A DNA stretch of 64,000 nt from an uncultured Flavobacteriaceae bacterium (GCA_943842625.1 CALTCK010000009.1:124001-188000), one strand, 5' to 3'. Shown: positions 46,958-55,453, counted from the stretch's first letter. Notes: generated by a model not told the origin, from the letters alone. Numbers and translations are program-made.

Positions 46958-47521
46958 CTAATTAGCTCTTTTTGTATAATTTTTTAAAAATTCACCTTTT
47001 GGAGTTCCTTCATCAAATGAGCTCCCCGTTAAAAGAAATCTTGTTTTATCTCTTGCATCTTCGTTACTCATATCCTCATATTCCATGCGGTAAATAGCGC
47101 TGAATAAATGAGCTCTTCCGGCACCATGATAACAGTGTATCAGTACTGGATAATTATCTGGATTGTCCATGATTTCTAAAAAAGAGTCAATAGTCTCTTG
47201 GCTTGGTACTTGATGAGAACCCACATTAAAATAAGCAACTCCATCTATATTTTCTATAGCTTCTTTTTCAGCGAGTAACTCTTCTGGAATTTCAGGGTTG
47301 TTGATAGTATCCGTAGTTCCTGGAAACCTTAGGTCCACTATACTTTTTATATGGTGTTTTTTTGTATAATCTTCTATTTTATTTGGAGGTATAACTCCAG
47401 ATTTATAAACTTTATTTTTCGTTATTTCTTTGAAATTATAATTGATATTCACATCGTAAACATACTTTCCAACGAGAACTATTACAACTATTAGTAAGAC
47501 TCCTAATACATTTTTTTTCAT
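46958..47521 (-). CDS. Membrane-anchored dual-specificity/tyrosine phosphatase-like protein
   Basis: 187 residues: an N-terminal anchor helix (about 5-22), then a cysteine-phosphatase fold with IKSIVDLRFPG and the P-loop LIHCYHGAGRA (Cys130, Arg136), matching CX5R. The residue after the P-loop arginine is Ala rather than the usual Ser/Thr. The usual general-acid Asp loop is not obvious; the corresponding region reads YFNVGSHQVPSQ. It lies between the LTA-synthase-like sulfatase (13 bases upstream) and DUF808 (6 bases downstream), suggesting an envelope-related operon. Target could be a phospholipid, a protein or polyphosphate. Confidence 0.82.
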   Translation of the reverse strand: MKKNVLGVLLIVVIVLVGKYVYDVNINYNFKEITKNKVYKSGVIPPNKIEDYTKKHHIKSIVDLRFPGTTDTINNPEIPEELLAEKEAIENIDGVAYFNVGSHQVPSQETIDSFLEIMDNPDNYPVLIHCYHGAGRAHLFSAIYRMEYEDMSNEDARDKTRFLLTGSSFDEGTPKGEFLKNYTKRAN

Positions 47522-47534
47522 AATTTAAAAAATA

Positions 47535-49472
47535 TTATTTATTTGGATTTCCAAGTTTTTTATTAATGATTCTGTCAAAATAATCTGCTACAAAAGTTTT
47601 GGTTACAAGCTCCAAAGAATCCATTTTTTTATTCGATTGATCAATTAAATTATTCTCGAGATTTTTATCACCTATATCATAAAATCCAGTGGCTTTTTCT
47701 CCATCAAAATAACATATATAATCATTTTGCTGCAAAACATAACCTGATGCACTATAATTGATTGTGAATGGTTCAATAATAGTATCATTTAACAAACTCC
47801 TACCCCAACTCCTAAAAGGTTGATCATACCCAATCAAATCTACTAAGGTTGGATAAATATCAATTTGCTGAGCTAATTCTCTATTAACTCCTTTTAAGCT
47901 GTTATCAGGTTTATAAAATAAAATAGGAATTGCAGTTCTGTTGATAGTTTCGTTATAAACCTCATAAGTTGTAATATTTCCATGATCTCCGGTGATTACA
48001 AATATGGTATTATCGAACCAATCTTCTTCTTTAGAAGCTTCAAAAAACTTTTTAAATGAAAAATCAGTATAACCTATACATTGATGCATTTGATTATTTT
48101 CCGACGGGAATTTTCCCTCATACTCTTTAGGTATTTTATAGGGCTCATGAGAACTTACTGTAAAAATCGTACTAAAAAAAGGCTCTTTCTTTTTGTCAAG
48201 TACTCTTTTTGTAAACTCTAAAAACTTTTCGTCCCATATACCCCATGTGCCGTCAAAATCATCATCATTATCATATTCAGTTCTTCCGTAATAATGATCA
48301 AAGCCTAAAATATTACCAAAGCCGAGAAAACCCATAGATCCATTAGCAGCCCCATGAAAAAACGAGGTATCATAATCTGTATCTTTTAAAATTGAAACGA
48401 TAGACTCAATTTCTTGTTTTGAAAAAGGAGATGAAGTAAATGCATCTTTAAATGATGGGATTCCAGCTAATACAGACGACATTCCATGAATAGATTTATA
48501 ACCGTTAGCAAATGCATTCGGATATATAAGACTATGATTCGCTAAAGAATCAATAAATGGTGTGTAACTGACAAAATCTTTAATATTCATGTCTTTATTA
48601 AAAGCTCCTGAATACTCTCTGTCAAAACTTTCGGTGATAATAATAATGATATTTGGTTTGGATTTTTGGTTTACATCATACTGCTTAATTGGCTGAATTA
48701 GATGATTTACTTCATCTTTACTTACCTTATAATTTACTTTCTTAAAGGTATTTTTAAATAAGGTTCTTATAAATGCAAAAGGGGTGTTTAAAACAAAATC
48801 TGCTTGTTTGATTTGAGTTACATGACGATTGGCATCAACTAAATTGATAGGTCGTGTACTTTCTTTAAAATCTCCTCCCCTGATGCCCCCTATACTCAAT
48901 ACTGTTATTAAAACAATCATCAAAACAGATGTGGTATAATAGTAAGTAGGCTTAATAACTAATGATTCTCTTTTAACATTATATTTCTTGTAGAGATATA
49001 TCCAAAAAAATGAAACTAAAATAAAAAGAAAAAGAACATGCCAGTAAGTGATTAAGAATCTTAACAACATTCCTGCTATGTGATTTTCATCCTTCAGTAC
49101 ATTTATTACTGAAATAGTAGTTCGACTAAAATTATATTTATAATAGATAAAATCTACAAAATTTAAAGAATAGGCGATGAGATTACTTATAAAATATAAA
49201 TAAAAAAGAAATCGTTGATAAGTGGCAGTTTTACTAAATTTAAGAGGCAGTAAAGACAATAAAATAAAAAGTGAATTTACATAAAGAATGGCTGTTGTAT
49301 CAAAAGCAAGACCATAATAATATAATCTAAAAAATTCATAGGTAGTTTCTACCCCCAATAAAGAATAATTATAAATCAAAAAAAGTACTCTAGCAATGAA
49401 GTAAAAAAGGTATGCTAACAACAACCTATAAAAAAGCACTTTGTATTCTCGTATTCTAAAAATCGATTCCAT
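47535..49472 (-). CDS. LTA-synthase-family sulfatase (phosphoglycerol transferase-like)
   Basis: 645 residues: five N-terminal membrane segments (about 10-215), then an extracytoplasmic sulfatase-fold domain. The metal/nucleophile region is IIIITESFDREYSGAFN, where Ser/Thr near TESFDRE corresponds to the LtaS nucleophile motif; IHGMSSVLAGIPSF, FFHGAANGSMGFLGF, STIFTVSSHEPYKIP and FVITGDHGNITTYE follow. Bacteroidota lack lipoteichoic acid, so it probably moves phosphoglycerol or phosphoethanolamine onto another envelope glycan or lipid. First gene of the operon with the phosphatase-like and DUF808 genes. Confidence 0.9.
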   Translation of the reverse strand: MESIFRIREYKVLFYRLLLAYLFYFIARVLFLIYNYSLLGVETTYEFFRLYYYGLAFDTTAILYVNSLFILLSLLPLKFSKTATYQRFLFYLYFISNLIAYSLNFVDFIYYKYNFSRTTISVINVLKDENHIAGMLLRFLITYWHVLFLFILVSFFWIYLYKKYNVKRESLVIKPTYYYTTSVLMIVLITVLSIGGIRGGDFKESTRPINLVDANRHVTQIKQADFVLNTPFAFIRTLFKNTFKKVNYKVSKDEVNHLIQPIKQYDVNQKSKPNIIIIITESFDREYSGAFNKDMNIKDFVSYTPFIDSLANHSLIYPNAFANGYKSIHGMSSVLAGIPSFKDAFTSSPFSKQEIESIVSILKDTDYDTSFFHGAANGSMGFLGFGNILGFDHYYGRTEYDNDDDFDGTWGIWDEKFLEFTKRVLDKKKEPFFSTIFTVSSHEPYKIPKEYEGKFPSENNQMHQCIGYTDFSFKKFFEASKEEDWFDNTIFVITGDHGNITTYEVYNETINRTAIPILFYKPDNSLKGVNRELAQQIDIYPTLVDLIGYDQPFRSWGRSLLNDTIIEPFTINYSASGYVLQQNDYICYFDGEKATGFYDIGDKNLENNLIDQSNKKMDSLELVTKTFVADYFDRIINKKLGNPNK

Positions 49473-49564
49473 TTATATTTATAATTTACAAAATAACATC
49501 TTTTTTATATTATTTACTAATTACATCTGATTTGAGTACCTTTAACTATTATTTATGTTTAGTT

Positions 49565-50137
49565 ATGCAAAAAATTAATAAAATATTCTTTTGGATTCTT
49601 GGTGTATTAATGGGCTTGATTCTATTAACCATTTTCGTAGGTTGGCCAATACTAAAATCTCAAACTAAAAAAAATAGTCCAGAACAGATTGTAACGTATA
49701 CGCAGGAAGATTTTGAGATCAGCACTTTATACAGTAGTCCTGGTAAAAAAGGTAGAATCATTTTCGGCAAATTAGTACCATATGATGTTGTATGGAGAAC
49801 GGGCGCAAACGAACCTACATCGTTTACTACAAATAAAGATCTGGTTATCGATAATAAGAGTTTACCAAAAGGCACCTACTCACTTTGGACTATACCCAGA
49901 GAAACATCCTGGGATATAATTTTCAATTCAGAAATGAATCATTGGGGTGTAAAGTTTTCCGATCAAACTGCTAACCGAGATTCTAAGTATGATGTCCTGA
50001 CAGCAACCGTTATCCCTTCAAAAAGTTTAACAGTTACCGAAAATTTTACAATTTCTTTTTCGGAATCGAATAACAATATACTTATGATGCTAGCGTGGGA
50101 CACTACTGTAGTTCCAGTATTATTACAAAAAAAATAA
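49565..50137 (+). CDS. DUF2911 family membrane-anchored protein
   Basis: Start set at the ATG at 49565 (MQKINKIFFWILGVLMGLIL), giving an N-terminal anchor helix; a TTG 33 bases upstream is in frame but unlikely. 190 residues. The DUF2911 domain shows YSSPGKKGRIIFGKLVPYDV, WRTGANEPTSFTTNKDL, LPKGTYSLWTIPRE and NSEMNHWGVKF. Function of the family is unknown. It is followed by meaB with one base between, so the two are co-transcribed, a pairing with no obvious metabolic logic. Confidence 0.88.
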   Translation: MQKINKIFFWILGVLMGLILLTIFVGWPILKSQTKKNSPEQIVTYTQEDFEISTLYSSPGKKGRIIFGKLVPYDVVWRTGANEPTSFTTNKDLVIDNKSLPKGTYSLWTIPRETSWDIIFNSEMNHWGVKFSDQTANRDSKYDVLTATVIPSKSLTVTENFTISFSESNNNILMMLAWDTTVVPVLLQKK

Positions 50138-50138
50138 A

Positions 50139-51221
50139 ATGACTAAAAAGAAAGCAAAAATAACTGCTTTAAATGAAAAAGAAGGGGTATCACAACCTAA
50201 ATCCGTAAGTGAAAAAGTGGCTGCTACCTTAAAGAAAAGGAGAAAAAAAGTACCTTCTGTTAACGATTTAATAAAGGGTGTTTTAAAAAAAGACAAAACA
50301 TCATTAAGTCGTGCGATTACTTTGGTAGAAAGTACCAACAAAAATCACCAAAAACAGGCAAGTAAAATAATAGAAGCTTGCTTACCTCATGCAAACAAAT
50401 CTATTAGAATTGGGATAACTGGCGTGCCAGGAGTAGGTAAGAGTACGTTTATTGAACAGTTTGGAAAATTAATTGTTCAAAAAAAAATAAACGTAGCGGT
50501 ATTAGCAGTTGATCCTAGTAGCTCCATTAGTGGAGGAAGTATTATGGGTGATAAAACGCGAATGGAAGATTTAGTAAAAGAATCCAAGGCTTTTATTAGA
50601 CCATCAGCATCAGGTGATTCCTTGGGCGGAGTAGCCAAAAATACAAGAGAAGCTATCCTATTGTGTGAAGCAGCTGGATACAATGTCATTTTAATTGAAA
50701 CTGTTGGTGTCGGTCAAAGTGAAACTGTTGTTCATTCTATGACTGATTTTTTTTTATTGTTAAAACTTGCTGGCGCTGGTGACGAATTACAAGGCATAAA
50801 AAGAGGTATCATAGAAATGGCTGACAGTATTATCATAAATAAAGCAGATGGAGAAAATATAACTGCTGCAAAGCTCGCAAAAACTGAATTTAATAGAGCA
50901 CTTCACTTATACCCTGATAAAGGCAATAACTGGGCGCCAAAAACTTTAACTTGTAGTTCCTTAAATAATGAAGGAATTTCGAATATATGGGAATTAATTC
51001 AAAAATATATTTCTATCACAAAAGCTAATGGATATTTTCAGCAAAAGAGAAAAGAGCAAAATAAATATTGGATGCTTCAAACTATTGAAAATGCATTAAA
51101 AAGTGATTTTTATAATCATTCAAAAATTAAAAAAGAATTAAAAAAACAACTAGCTCTTGTGGAAGATAATAAGCTAACTCCTTTTGAAGCTGCAAATTAT
51201 TTATTAACTATAAATGATTAA
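50139..51221 (+). CDS. meaB: Methylmalonyl-CoA mutase-associated GTPase MeaB
   Basis: G-protein chaperone that loads and protects adenosylcobalamin in methylmalonyl-CoA mutase. 360 residues with GITGVPGVGKST (Walker A, about 95-102), VLAVDPSSSISGGSIMGDKT, RPSASGDSLGGVAKNT, ILIETVGVGQSE and the guanine motif NKADGEN. The first 45 residues are an extra lysine-rich segment (KKRRKKVPS) not needed for the fold. The mutase itself is not in the window; the PduO adenosyltransferase is at 41576-42154. Confidence 0.95.
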   Translation: MTKKKAKITALNEKEGVSQPKSVSEKVAATLKKRRKKVPSVNDLIKGVLKKDKTSLSRAITLVESTNKNHQKQASKIIEACLPHANKSIRIGITGVPGVGKSTFIEQFGKLIVQKKINVAVLAVDPSSSISGGSIMGDKTRMEDLVKESKAFIRPSASGDSLGGVAKNTREAILLCEAAGYNVILIETVGVGQSETVVHSMTDFFLLLKLAGAGDELQGIKRGIIEMADSIIINKADGENITAAKLAKTEFNRALHLYPDKGNNWAPKTLTCSSLNNEGISNIWELIQKYISITKANGYFQQKRKEQNKYWMLQTIENALKSDFYNHSKIKKELKKQLALVEDNKLTPFEAANYLLTIND

Positions 51222-51223
51222 AA

Positions 51224-51934
51224 ATGCTTGAGTTTACCATAATTGTTCCTGTATACAATGAAGAATTAAACTTAAAACGAGTTGAAAAAGAATTACTATC
51301 ATTTATTAAAATTGCCAAAAAAGAAACAACCATATTAATTATAAATGATGGCTCAACGGATAATAGTCAACAAATAATTGAAGAGATTTGTCAAAAAAAT
51401 ATAGAATTTAGATTCATACATTTTAAAAATAATAAAGGTTTAAGTGCTGCTCTAAAAGCCGGGTTTGATAATGTTGACACCCCTTTATTAGGTTATATAG
51501 ATGCAGATCTTCAAACTTCACCTAAAGATTTCAATATCCTTTTAAATCATATAGAACATTATGATTTAGTAACAGGTATACGTTCCGAAAGGAAGGACTC
51601 TCCAATTAAAAAAATATCTTCAAAAATATCCAATAAGATTAGAACTATTTTTACTGACGATGGTATGGAAGATTCTTGTTGTCCATTAAAAATTATTAAA
51701 ACAGATTGTGCAAAAAAAATTCCAATGTTTAAGGGACTTCATCGTTTCCTACCTGCAATGGTATTATTACAAAATGGTACCGTTTTGCAGATTCCTATTC
51801 AACATTTTCCGAGAATAGCAGGTAAAACTAAATTTGGAATAAGAAACAGATTATTAGGTCCAATTACCGATTGCTTTGCTTATTTATGGATGAAAAAAAA
51901 GTATATAAATTATGAAGTGATTAAAAAAGGATGA
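51224..51934 (+). CDS. Family 2 glycosyltransferase (polyprenyl-phosphate sugar transferase type)
   Basis: 236-residue GT-A fold enzyme: FTIIVPVYNEELNLKRVE, LIINDGSTDNSQQIIEE, FKNNKGLSAALKAGFD, and the metal-binding YIDADLQTSPKDF. No membrane helices, unlike ArnC. The organisation resembles dolichol/undecaprenyl-phosphate mannosyl or similar transferases. It starts two bases after meaB and overlaps the following LAB_N gene by four bases (ATGA), so GT2 and LAB_N act together, probably in lipid-linked sugar metabolism. Confidence 0.9.
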   Translation: MLEFTIIVPVYNEELNLKRVEKELLSFIKIAKKETTILIINDGSTDNSQQIIEEICQKNIEFRFIHFKNNKGLSAALKAGFDNVDTPLLGYIDADLQTSPKDFNILLNHIEHYDLVTGIRSERKDSPIKKISSKISNKIRTIFTDDGMEDSCCPLKIIKTDCAKKIPMFKGLHRFLPAMVLLQNGTVLQIPIQHFPRIAGKTKFGIRNRLLGPITDCFAYLWMKKKYINYEVIKKG

Positions 51935-52551
51935 ACGATTACTTTATTTATACTATAGGTTTAATTGCACAATTACTTTTTTCACTTAGACTACTAGTAC
52001 AATGGATTTTTTCAGAAAAAGAAAATGAAGTAGTTACTCCTACATTTTTTTGGATAGTAAGTTTAATCGCATCTTTCCTTTTTTTTATTTACGGCTACCT
52101 TAGAAATGATTTTGCAATTATGCTAGGTCAATTTATTACCTATTACATTTATATTAGGAATTTACAACTACAAAATAAATGGAATAGATTACAAAAAGGA
52201 ATCAAAATTGGATTTATTAATTTTCCATTAATAGTCTTATTAATTACATTTCTTAAAGGAGAATTTAATTTTTCACAACTCTTTAATCAAGATTTTATTC
52301 CCATTTGGCTATTAGCTTTAGGAATTGTTTCGCAACTAATATTCACTTTACGATTTATAATTCAATGGATAATTTCAGAGAAAAATAAATTCTCACAATT
52401 ACCAAATACCTTTTGGGTTTTAAGTATAGCAGGGTCTGTATTAATTTTAATTTATTCTATTTTAAGAAAAGACCCTATTTTATTTATTGGGCATGCCTTT
52501 GGGATTATAATTTATTCTAGAAATTTAATGATTTTAAAAAAACGTAATTAA
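51931..52551 (+). CDS. Tandem LAB_N (lipid-A-disaccharide synthase N-terminal-like) membrane protein
   Basis: 206 residues, about six to seven helices, made of two copies of the LAB_N module: residues about 8-75 (IGLIAQLLFSLRLLVQWIFS, then FFWIVSLIASFLFFIYGYLR) and about 129-200 (LGIVSQLIFTLRFIIQWIIS, then FWVLSIAGSVLILIYSILRK). The two halves align over their whole length, so this is an internal duplication. LAB_N proteins sit beside sugar-lipid glycosyltransferases. It overlaps GT2 by four bases. Its stop overlaps the end of the convergent PAP2 gene by four bases. Confidence 0.88.
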   Translation: MNDYFIYTIGLIAQLLFSLRLLVQWIFSEKENEVVTPTFFWIVSLIASFLFFIYGYLRNDFAIMLGQFITYYIYIRNLQLQNKWNRLQKGIKIGFINFPLIVLLITFLKGEFNFSQLFNQDFIPIWLLALGIVSQLIFTLRFIIQWIISEKNKFSQLPNTFWVLSIAGSVLILIYSILRKDPILFIGHAFGIIIYSRNLMILKKRN

Positions 52552-53108
52552 ATTTTTTTTTGAACAATTAATTGAAGTTTGTAAAAGCCCCAACCAATTA
52601 AACCACCAAATAAAAATCCAGTTAATACATCTAAAGGGTAATGAACACCTACATAAATCCTACTGTAACCAACTAAAAAAGACCATAATAACAATATAAA
52701 TGGCAGGTAATAGTATTTTTTACGAAGAATTAAACTTATATATACTGCTATAACCATAGAATTAACAGCATGTCCAGAGAAAAAACTATAAACACCCCTT
52801 TTCTCGACAACCATTCTCATTAGACCCTCTAAATCTTGATTCGCCCAAGGGCGTAATCTTTGAAATCCATTTTTAAATAAATTTGCTAATTGATCTGTTG
52901 AAGCTATCATCAATCCGGCAACTACCAAAACAATTATAGTTTTTTTTAATCCATAATTTTGATATACTAAATACAAAAGAAATAAGTATAAGGGGATAAA
53001 TGTAAGTTTATTGGTAATTACTTTCCAAAATATATCCCAAGATTCACCTCCTAAATTGTTAAGAAATAGAAAAAGCTCAGTATCATATTTAATTATTTCC
53101 TCAATCAT
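52548..53108 (-). CDS. PAP2-family lipid phosphatase
   Basis: Inner-membrane phosphatase of the PAP2 superfamily, 186 residues with about five helices. The three active-site blocks are KNGFQRLRPW, SGHAVNSM and SRIYVGVHYPLDVLTG. It probably dephosphorylates undecaprenyl pyrophosphate or another isoprenoid/phosphatidate lipid, which fits the convergent GT2/LAB_N genes. Its ATG overlaps the end of the upstream 76-residue gene by eight bases, so the two are translated from one message. Confidence 0.92.
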   Translation of the reverse strand: MIEEIIKYDTELFLFLNNLGGESWDIFWKVITNKLTFIPLYLFLLYLVYQNYGLKKTIIVLVVAGLMIASTDQLANLFKNGFQRLRPWANQDLEGLMRMVVEKRGVYSFFSGHAVNSMVIAVYISLILRKKYYYLPFILLLWSFLVGYSRIYVGVHYPLDVLTGFLFGGLIGWGFYKLQLIVQKKI

Positions 53109-53331
53109 TTTCGTAGGAAGCTACTTCTTTATCGTAAAATTCACTGGCTTCTTTTATTGCTGTTTCTGTTTCTTTTTCCAACTCCTTCTGGTCCTCTTTA
53201 TCAAACTCTTCTAACCACTCAACCTCATCATTTTCAAGATTAATTATAAAACGTGGGAATTCAGTATGTACAACAAAAATAGCTTTAGGGAATTTAGTGT
53301 TATCACCTAATATAAATTTTGGAAGTGTCAT
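53101..53331 (-). CDS. Conserved small protein of unknown function, 76 aa, upstream of PAP2
   Basis: MTLPKFILGDNTKFPKAIFV opens a globular-looking N-terminal half (VVHTEFPRFIINLENDEVEW); the C-terminal half is a highly charged helix (EEFDKEDQKELEKETETAIK) that may form a coiled coil. Acidic, cytoplasmic, no signal. Overlaps the PAP2 start by eight bases and has a -7 box at the right distance, which supports it as a real gene. I recall similar flavobacterial proteins but no function. Confidence 0.72.
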   Translation of the reverse strand: MTLPKFILGDNTKFPKAIFVVHTEFPRFIINLENDEVEWLEEFDKEDQKELEKETETAIKEASEFYDKEVASYEND

Positions 53332-53353
53332 AGTTACTTATTTAAGTTAAGTA

Positions 53354-53361
53354 CAAATCTA
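53354..53361 (-). promoter_or_regulatory. -7 element (TAGATTTG) for the small protein-PAP2 operon
   Basis: The minus strand reads TAGATTTG 22 bases upstream of the ATG at 53331, matching TAnnTTTG. The rest of the 197-bp divergent gap is AT-rich; the plus-strand box at 53505 serves the opposite gene. Confidence 0.45.
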
Positions 53362-53504
53362 CAAATTAAATATTGAGTCATTACATAGCTCATCAGGATT
53401 AATATTAGATAAAAAGATTGTTTCGCTTAAAATAAATTTAAAGAACTTTAATTTACAGATTAGCTACAATTATTTAGTATAATTTAATTGAAAGTTTGTT
53501 TTGG

Positions 53505-53512
53505 TATCTTTG
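53505..53512 (+). promoter_or_regulatory. -7 element (TATCTTTG) for the acidic orphan gene
   Basis: TATCTTTG matches TAnnTTTG and ends 16 bases before the ATG at 53529. A TTG at 53488 is too close (14 bases) to be a normal -33. Confidence 0.45.
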
Positions 53513-53528
53513 TATTTAAATTTTATAA

Positions 53529-53876
53529 ATGGGAATAACAAAAATTTTAAATGAAATTGGTGTTGTAGAATTAGGTGAAGTTCTTATGGATAAAGCTGAG
53601 TCAATTTTATATAGTGATTTTAATATAATTATTCTAGAAATAGAATATGGAGATTTAAAAAGTGAGAATTTTGAAAATATACAGGAATTAGGTTCTGTTG
53701 AGTACGGTGATTGGGACTCTCTCAAAAACTTGATTTCTAAAAGTGAAGTCGAAAGAATTAAAAATCAGTTTGATGAAGATTTAAACTATTTTATGGAAGA
53801 TGAAGACGAGGAAGAAATAAATGATTGTTTACAAATATATACTTCAGTACTTTATTGTAACGGAGAATTTGTCTAG
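53529..53876 (+). CDS. Acidic protein of unknown function, 115 aa
   Basis: No family recognised. The frame from MGITKILNEIGVVELGEVLM is clean, soluble and strongly acidic, with an Asp/Glu-rich block (YFMEDEDEEEINDCLQIYTS) and two cysteines near the end. It has a -7 box in the right place. It is isolated between the small protein-PAP2 operon (divergent) and the MATE exporter (convergent), which is where lineage-specific genes often sit. Possibilities include a partner of a neighbouring protein or an immunity-like protein; nothing in the sequence decides. Confidence 0.6.
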   Translation: MGITKILNEIGVVELGEVLMDKAESILYSDFNIIILEIEYGDLKSENFENIQELGSVEYGDWDSLKNLISKSEVERIKNQFDEDLNYFMEDEDEEEINDCLQIYTSVLYCNGEFV

Positions 53877-53968
53877 AGCGGAATGACAACCTAAAAGATC
53901 CAATACAATATTTAAAATTATGAATATCAAAACTCCAATAAATATTAGTGTACTATTAATAGTTTCCT

Positions 53969-55366
53969 TTAGATATTTTTTGACATACTTTTAGTTAAAA
54001 TCATTTTATTAGTTAAATAGTTAAATCTCATAAACAAGAATATACCTGAAGAGGTCAGTCCCGCTAATAATCCTATCCAAATACCAGTACTTTTATATTC
54101 TGTATATATACTTAAATAATAAGAAATTGGAAAACCTATAACCCAATACGAAATAAATGTAATTAATGTAGGTATTAACACATCCTGCATTCCCCTCAGA
54201 GCTCCTAATGCTATTACTTGTATAGTGTCTGAAATTTGAAAAATAGCTGCTATAATCAACAAAGTTTTTGCTATTTCTAATACTTCATAGTTATCGAATA
54301 TTTTTGAAGGATCATCAAAATCTAAATACATTTTTGGGAGTAGATTATTAAATATTAAAAATAGAGATGCAAAAATAATAGCAAATAAAATTGCAATCAT
54401 AAATATTGAAAAAGCTATTCGTCTCAATTCAACATATTTATTTAAACCCATTTGATTCCCTACTCGAATCATTGCCACAACACTTAAGCCCATAGCTATC
54501 ATAAAAGTCATAGAGGATAAATTCAAGGCGATTTGATTGGCTGCTTGTGGATTCTTTCCTAAAATTCCAGACAACCATATTGCACTAGTAAAAATAGCAA
54601 CTTCAAAAAACATCTGCATCGCAGAGGGAAAGCCTATATTAAAAAGCTTTTTAATCATAATTTTTGAAAGATTTAAAAAATTTAAATCTAATAGATACGG
54701 TCTTGTTTTATTATTTCGTAATAATAAAACCCAAAGATAAAACACCATTATTAATCGAGAAACTAGAGTTCCGACTGCAGCTCCAACTATACCTAATTCA
54801 GGGAATCCAAATTTTCCAAAAATAAAAATATAATTTAATATTACATTGATAATATTAGCAACTAATGTAGCAAACATAGGGTACTTAGTCATGGACATAC
54901 CATCACTAAATTGTTTGAATGATTGAAAAATAATAAGAGGAATTAACGATACTGCTACGAGATTTAAATAAGGAATAGCCAATTCAACAACTTCTTGAGG
55001 TTGTTGCATTACATGTAAAATTGGTTTTGCTAAAAAAACTCCAAAAAATAAAAGAACACTAATAAGAGAACATAAACAAAGCCCATGTTTAAATGTCGAT
55101 TTACCATCTTCGAAATTTCCTTCTCCATCAGCTTTTGCAATTAAAGGAGTAATTGCCGTTGAAAAACCAATCCCCAAAGACATTGCAATAAACATAAAAC
55201 TATTAGCTAAGGAAACTGCAGCAAGCTCAGCAGTTCCTAGCTGACCTACCATTACATTATCAACAAAAGCCACCAAGGTGTGGCCTAACATACCAAGTAT
55301 AACAGGATATGCAAGTTTTAGATTATAATTAAACTCTTTTGTATAATTTGATAAAACCAAAGTCAA
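53969..55366 (-). CDS. MATE-family multidrug/metabolite exporter
   Basis: Inner-membrane antiporter of 465 residues with about twelve helices. Marks are YPVILGMLGHTLVAFVDNVM, LGTAELAAVSLANSFMFIA, GFSTAITPLIAKADGEGN and, in the second half, FPSAMQMFFEVAIFTSAIW and AANQIALNLSSMTFMIAMGL. The only upstream start codons in frame are TTG at 55366 and TTG at 55360, as an in-frame stop lies 15 bases above; the start is therefore non-ATG. It follows the SusCD operon on the same strand but is separated from it by a terminator. Confidence 0.9.
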   Translation of the reverse strand: MTLVLSNYTKEFNYNLKLAYPVILGMLGHTLVAFVDNVMVGQLGTAELAAVSLANSFMFIAMSLGIGFSTAITPLIAKADGEGNFEDGKSTFKHGLCLCSLISVLLFFGVFLAKPILHVMQQPQEVVELAIPYLNLVAVSLIPLIIFQSFKQFSDGMSMTKYPMFATLVANIINVILNYIFIFGKFGFPELGIVGAAVGTLVSRLIMVFYLWVLLLRNNKTRPYLLDLNFLNLSKIMIKKLFNIGFPSAMQMFFEVAIFTSAIWLSGILGKNPQAANQIALNLSSMTFMIAMGLSVVAMIRVGNQMGLNKYVELRRIAFSIFMIAILFAIIFASLFLIFNNLLPKMYLDFDDPSKIFDNYEVLEIAKTLLIIAAIFQISDTIQVIALGALRGMQDVLIPTLITFISYWVIGFPISYYLSIYTEYKSTGIWIGLLAGLTSSGIFLFMRFNYLTNKMILTKSMSKNI

Positions 55367-55398
55367 TATATTTGACAGCTAAAAAAAAATGAATAAAC

Positions 55399-55433
55399 AA
55401 AAAAAACTGACCAAATCATCAGCCAGTTTTTTT
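55399..55433 (-). terminator. Intrinsic terminator of the SusCD operon
   Basis: On the minus strand AAAAAAACTGGC (start of stem) pairs with GTCAGTTTTTTTT around a loop of about ten bases, with one mismatch, 20 bases after the lipoprotein stop at 55454 and before the MATE gene. The T run follows on the minus strand. Confidence 0.7.
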
Positions 55434-55453
55434 GAAAACGTTTAATATAATTT

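Noticed and set aside
53529-53876. Acidic orphan as an anti-restriction DNA mimic
   Set aside because: Acidic composition alone is not enough and no restriction or phage genes are near; kept only as an unknown.
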